A stretch of DNA of 8,575 nt from Bacteroidaceae bacterium (GTDB lineage: Bacteria; Bacteroidota; Bacteroidia; Bacteroidales; Bacteroidaceae). The notes below the pieces were generated by a model. The model was not told the DNA's origin and did no database searches. It saw only the letters and a program-made list of their open reading frames with translations. Numbering within the stretch: the stretch's first letter is position 1; the number at the start of each line of letters is the position of its first letter. This document shows positions 6,859 through 8,575 of the stretch, piece after piece. Where the stretch lies: the NCBI GenBank assembly GCA_900765575.1, contig CAAFRW010000158.1, positions 1-8,575 of the forward strand, in the 5' to 3' direction. A program made the translations under genes and the position numbers.

Positions 6859-7524
6859 TTAATTAATCTGGTGACCATCGAAGAAACGGATAATGCGTGA
6901 GGTTTGACGGGCCTGTTCCTCATTATGGGTTACCATCACAATGGTCCGGTTGTCTTCCTTATTCAATTGATGCAGAATGTTCATCACCTCTGCTCCCATA
7001 CTTGAATCCAAGTTTCCGGTAGGCTCATCGGCCAGAATGATTTTCGGATTACCGATGATGGCACGCGCAATGGCTACACGCTGGCACTGTCCGCCTGAAA
7101 GCTGACTCGGATAGTGTTTCATCCGGTGACTCAGTCCTACCCGGGAAAGCACCTCTTCGGCCAATTTACGGCGTTCTTTCGAAGAGACATGGCGGTAGAA
7201 GAGAGGCAACTCCACATTATCGAGTACATTTAAAGAAGGTATCAAATGAAAACTCTGGAACACAAAACCCAACGTCCTGTTACGGAATCCGGCAAGCTGC
7301 TTATCCTTCAGTCCGAAGGTCGTCTGTCCGGCAATCTCTATACTTCCCTCCGTGGGGGTATCCAGCAATCCAATCAGATTGAGCAAGGTTGACTTTCCAC
7401 AACCGGAAGGTCCCATAATGCTTACAAACTCTCCCTCTTCTACATGCAGGTTTACATTCTCCAACGCTACGGTTTCCACTTCGTCCGTGCGATATACTTT
7501 CGACAAATTGCTAATGTTTATCAT
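6859..7524 (-). CDS. ABC transporter ATPase, MacB/LolD type
   Basis: This is the cytoplasmic nucleotide-binding subunit that powers the adjacent permeases by ATP hydrolysis as a homodimer. At 221 residues it is the normal length for a stand-alone LolD/MacB-type ATPase. All catalytic motifs are present: Walker A GPSGCGKST at 38-46, Q-loop Gln90 in FVFQSFHLIPSLNV, signature LSGGQ at 142-146, Walker B IILADE at 162-167 with catalytic Glu167, D-loop around NLD at 171-173 and switch His200 in VTHN. The residue after the signature is Cys147, where the family most often has Gln; this should not impair function. The stop codon TAA is followed at once by an ATG in the next gene's frame, consistent with translational coupling. 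It is the only ATPase in the window, so it must serve all four permeases unless another is encoded elsewhere. The family is certain; the transported substrate is not known. Confidence 0.97.
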   Translation of the reverse strand: MINISNLSKVYRTDEVETVALENVNLHVEEGEFVSIMGPSGCGKSTLLNLIGLLDTPTEGSIEIAGQTTFGLKDKQLAGFRNRTLGFVFQSFHLIPSLNVLDNVELPLFYRHVSSKERRKLAEEVLSRVGLSHRMKHYPSQLSGGQCQRVAIARAIIGNPKIILADEPTGNLDSSMGAEVMNILHQLNKEDNRTIVMVTHNEEQARQTSRIIRFFDGHQIN

Positions 7525-7616
7525 CGTTCTAAGTTTTGTAACTCATTAAACGGAGATTTACGGAAGAAGGCTTCTTGCTGACGGCCTACGTTCCGGCTCC
7601 CCATGATGAGTCTTGT
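7525..7616. other. 92-nt intergenic gap, possible RNA structure
   Basis: This is the widest gap in an otherwise tight operon. It contains a 13-base palindrome centred on 7570 (aagaag/cttctt arms, 7564-7576). It also has a competing outer pairing of 7561-7565 (cggaa) with 7591-7595 (ttccg). The string at 7584-7594 recurs inverted in the downstream tail of the operon (101-111). There is no T-run after the structure on the minus strand, so it is not a classical terminator. I also found no TAnnTTTG element of the Bacteroides primary-sigma type. It may be a processing or attenuation site, or a remnant of a dispersed extragenic repeat. Confidence 0.4.
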
Positions 7617-8575
7617 TTATTTTAAATTGATTTCTTTCTTGTTTTTATAGGTATTCATATCGCTTACCACTACCTGCTCTCCTTCCTGTAACCCGGAAAC
7701 CACCTCCACATAGTCCCAGTTACAATCGCCCAGGATGACTTCCCTTCGTTCCAGATGTCCGTTCGAAACGACAAACAGCTCATACGTTCCGGCACCTAAA
7801 TAGTACGATTCGTTGGCTATACGCAACACATCGTTTTTCAGTCCGTACACTACATGTACATCCACTTTCAAACCCGAGCGCAACGCCACATCCTGCACCT
7901 CTTTCAGCTGCACGGTAAAATCGATGGTTCCGTCTTTCGAGGTAGGTATCACATGATTCACCACCCCTTCCCAAGCCGTTGTTTCTCCGGCTTTCACTAC
8001 CGCCCTAGCTCCCTGCGTCACCCGGTCGCTATACGAATCGGCAATGGAGCTTTTTACCTGATAGCGGCTTAAATCGGCCACCGTTACCAGTTGCTCGCCT
8101 TTGGAGACCCGCACACCAATCTGGTCGTTCAGAAAAGTAATGACTCCTTTACGCGGAGCATATACCTGCGCTTCCTGAAGTATACGTTTCATCTCGGCCA
8201 CGCCTTTACGGAAGATACTGAGGTCGAGTTCCTGCACTTGCTCTTCGGCACGCATCACCGACTGTTCATTCTGATATTGCTGGCAAAGTTGTTCGTGCTC
8301 CAGTTTAGAGACTTTATAATTCAGTTCCGCCTGACGGACCTTATCCGGTGTGCCGGCTCCCAGGCTGTCCAAAAAGTGTTCGTTTTTCCATTCCACCTCC
8401 ATGCGGTTGAGCTTCATAGCTGAAACCCGGATTTGCATGGAAAGGTCTTTCAGTTTGGTTTGATTGTTCAGTTTCAGCTGTTGCTGTTTATGAAGGCGCA
8501 TCTGCTCTTCATCAAGCAATTTATCCAAGTCGGTACGGGCTGTCTGCAAGTCGAGTTTCAGGATAGGTTGGTTCA
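7617..8575 (-). CDS. HlyD/AcrA-family periplasmic adaptor (membrane fusion protein), 5' end outside the window
   Basis: This is the periplasmic adaptor of a tripartite ABC exporter, expected to be inner-membrane anchored and to link the permeases to the TolC channel. The reading frame is open to the window edge, so 318 residues are visible and the true start lies beyond it. The first in-frame start-like codon inside the window (TTG at 8549) falls within the domain and is not credible as a start. Visible residues 1-8 (NQPILKLD) look like the end of the first lipoyl half-motif. Residues about 9-135 are rich in Gln, Glu, Lys and Leu and form the helical hairpin or coiled coil. Residues 139-168 (APRKGVITFLND, then VSKGEQLVTVAD) are the second lipoyl half. 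Residues about 170-240 are the beta-barrel and 245-310 the membrane-proximal domain. The missing N-terminus, roughly 80-110 residues judging from the family, would hold the membrane anchor. It is the first gene of the operon seen here. The family assignment is firm; the substrate is unknown. Confidence 0.93.
   Translation of the reverse strand, partial: NQPILKLDLQTARTDLDKLLDEEQMRLHKQQQLKLNNQTKLKDLSMQIRVSAMKLNRMEVEWKNEHFLDSLGAGTPDKVRQAELNYKVSKLEHEQLCQQYQNEQSVMRAEEQVQELDLSIFRKGVAEMKRILQEAQVYAPRKGVITFLNDQIGVRVSKGEQLVTVADLSRYQVKSSIADSYSDRVTQGARAVVKAGETTAWEGVVNHVIPTSKDGTIDFTVQLKEVQDVALRSGLKVDVHVVYGLKNDVLRIANESYYLGAGTYELFVVSNGHLERREVILGDCNWDYVEVVSGLQEGEQVVVSDMNTYKNKKEINLK

Noticed and set aside
8091..8423. 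Plus-strand open frame of 110 codons
   Set aside because: Antisense to the coiled-coil region of the adaptor; its Phe/Leu/His-rich composition is what the reverse complement of Gln/Glu/Lys codons yields.
8547..8549. TTG as the start codon of the adaptor
   Set aside because: The frame continues upstream to the window edge with NQPILKLD, which fits a lipoyl half-motif, so the real start is outside the window.
1..8575. CRISPR arrays, tRNA or rRNA genes, insertion sequences
   Set aside because: I saw no regularly spaced repeats, no cloverleaf or rRNA-like sequence and no transposase-like frame; coding genes fill nearly the entire window.

Overview
The window looks like chromosomal DNA from a Bacteroidales gut-type bacterium (Bacteroides or a close relative). 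The reasons are the protein style (MacB/FtsX-like permeases without fused ATPases, a TolC protein of about 500 residues), moderate G+C, weak Shine-Dalgarno signals and A/T-rich intergenic hairpins. I recognise the families but cannot name the species or the exact locus.

All real genes lie on the minus strand and read from right to left as one compact operon: an HlyD/AcrA-type periplasmic adaptor (7617 to beyond the right edge, N-terminus missing), a MacB/LolD-type ABC ATPase (6859-7524), four separate permeases (5539-6837, 4303-5535, 2950-4254, 1706-2944) and a TolC-family outer-membrane channel (169-1668). Gaps between genes are 92, 21 (or 0 with the alternative start), 3, 48, 5 and 37 nt. 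No gene is supported on the plus strand. The operon promoter must lie beyond the right edge, and I found no convincing internal promoter.

Together the products would form a tripartite type of exporter crossing inner membrane, periplasm and outer membrane. The ATPase binds permease dimers on the cytoplasmic face, the permeases carry large periplasmic domains, the adaptor bridges the periplasm and the TolC protein provides the exit duct. The substrate cannot be read from the sequence.

The most notable feature is that the permeases are two copies of a two-gene unit, A1-B1 and A2-B2. A-type and B-type proteins differ clearly, while A1/A2 and B1/B2 are paralogues. The paralogues are nearly identical at their gene ends (about 90% at DNA level by hand count) and diverged in the periplasmic middle. 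One ATPase therefore appears to serve two alternative or combined permease pairs.

The left 168 bases hold no gene. They contain a long imperfect inverted repeat (1-89) and a perfect 11-bp A/T-rich hairpin (134-161) starting 7 nt past the last stop codon. An 11-base string in this tail (101-111) recurs inverted in the 92-nt gap between adaptor and ATPase genes.
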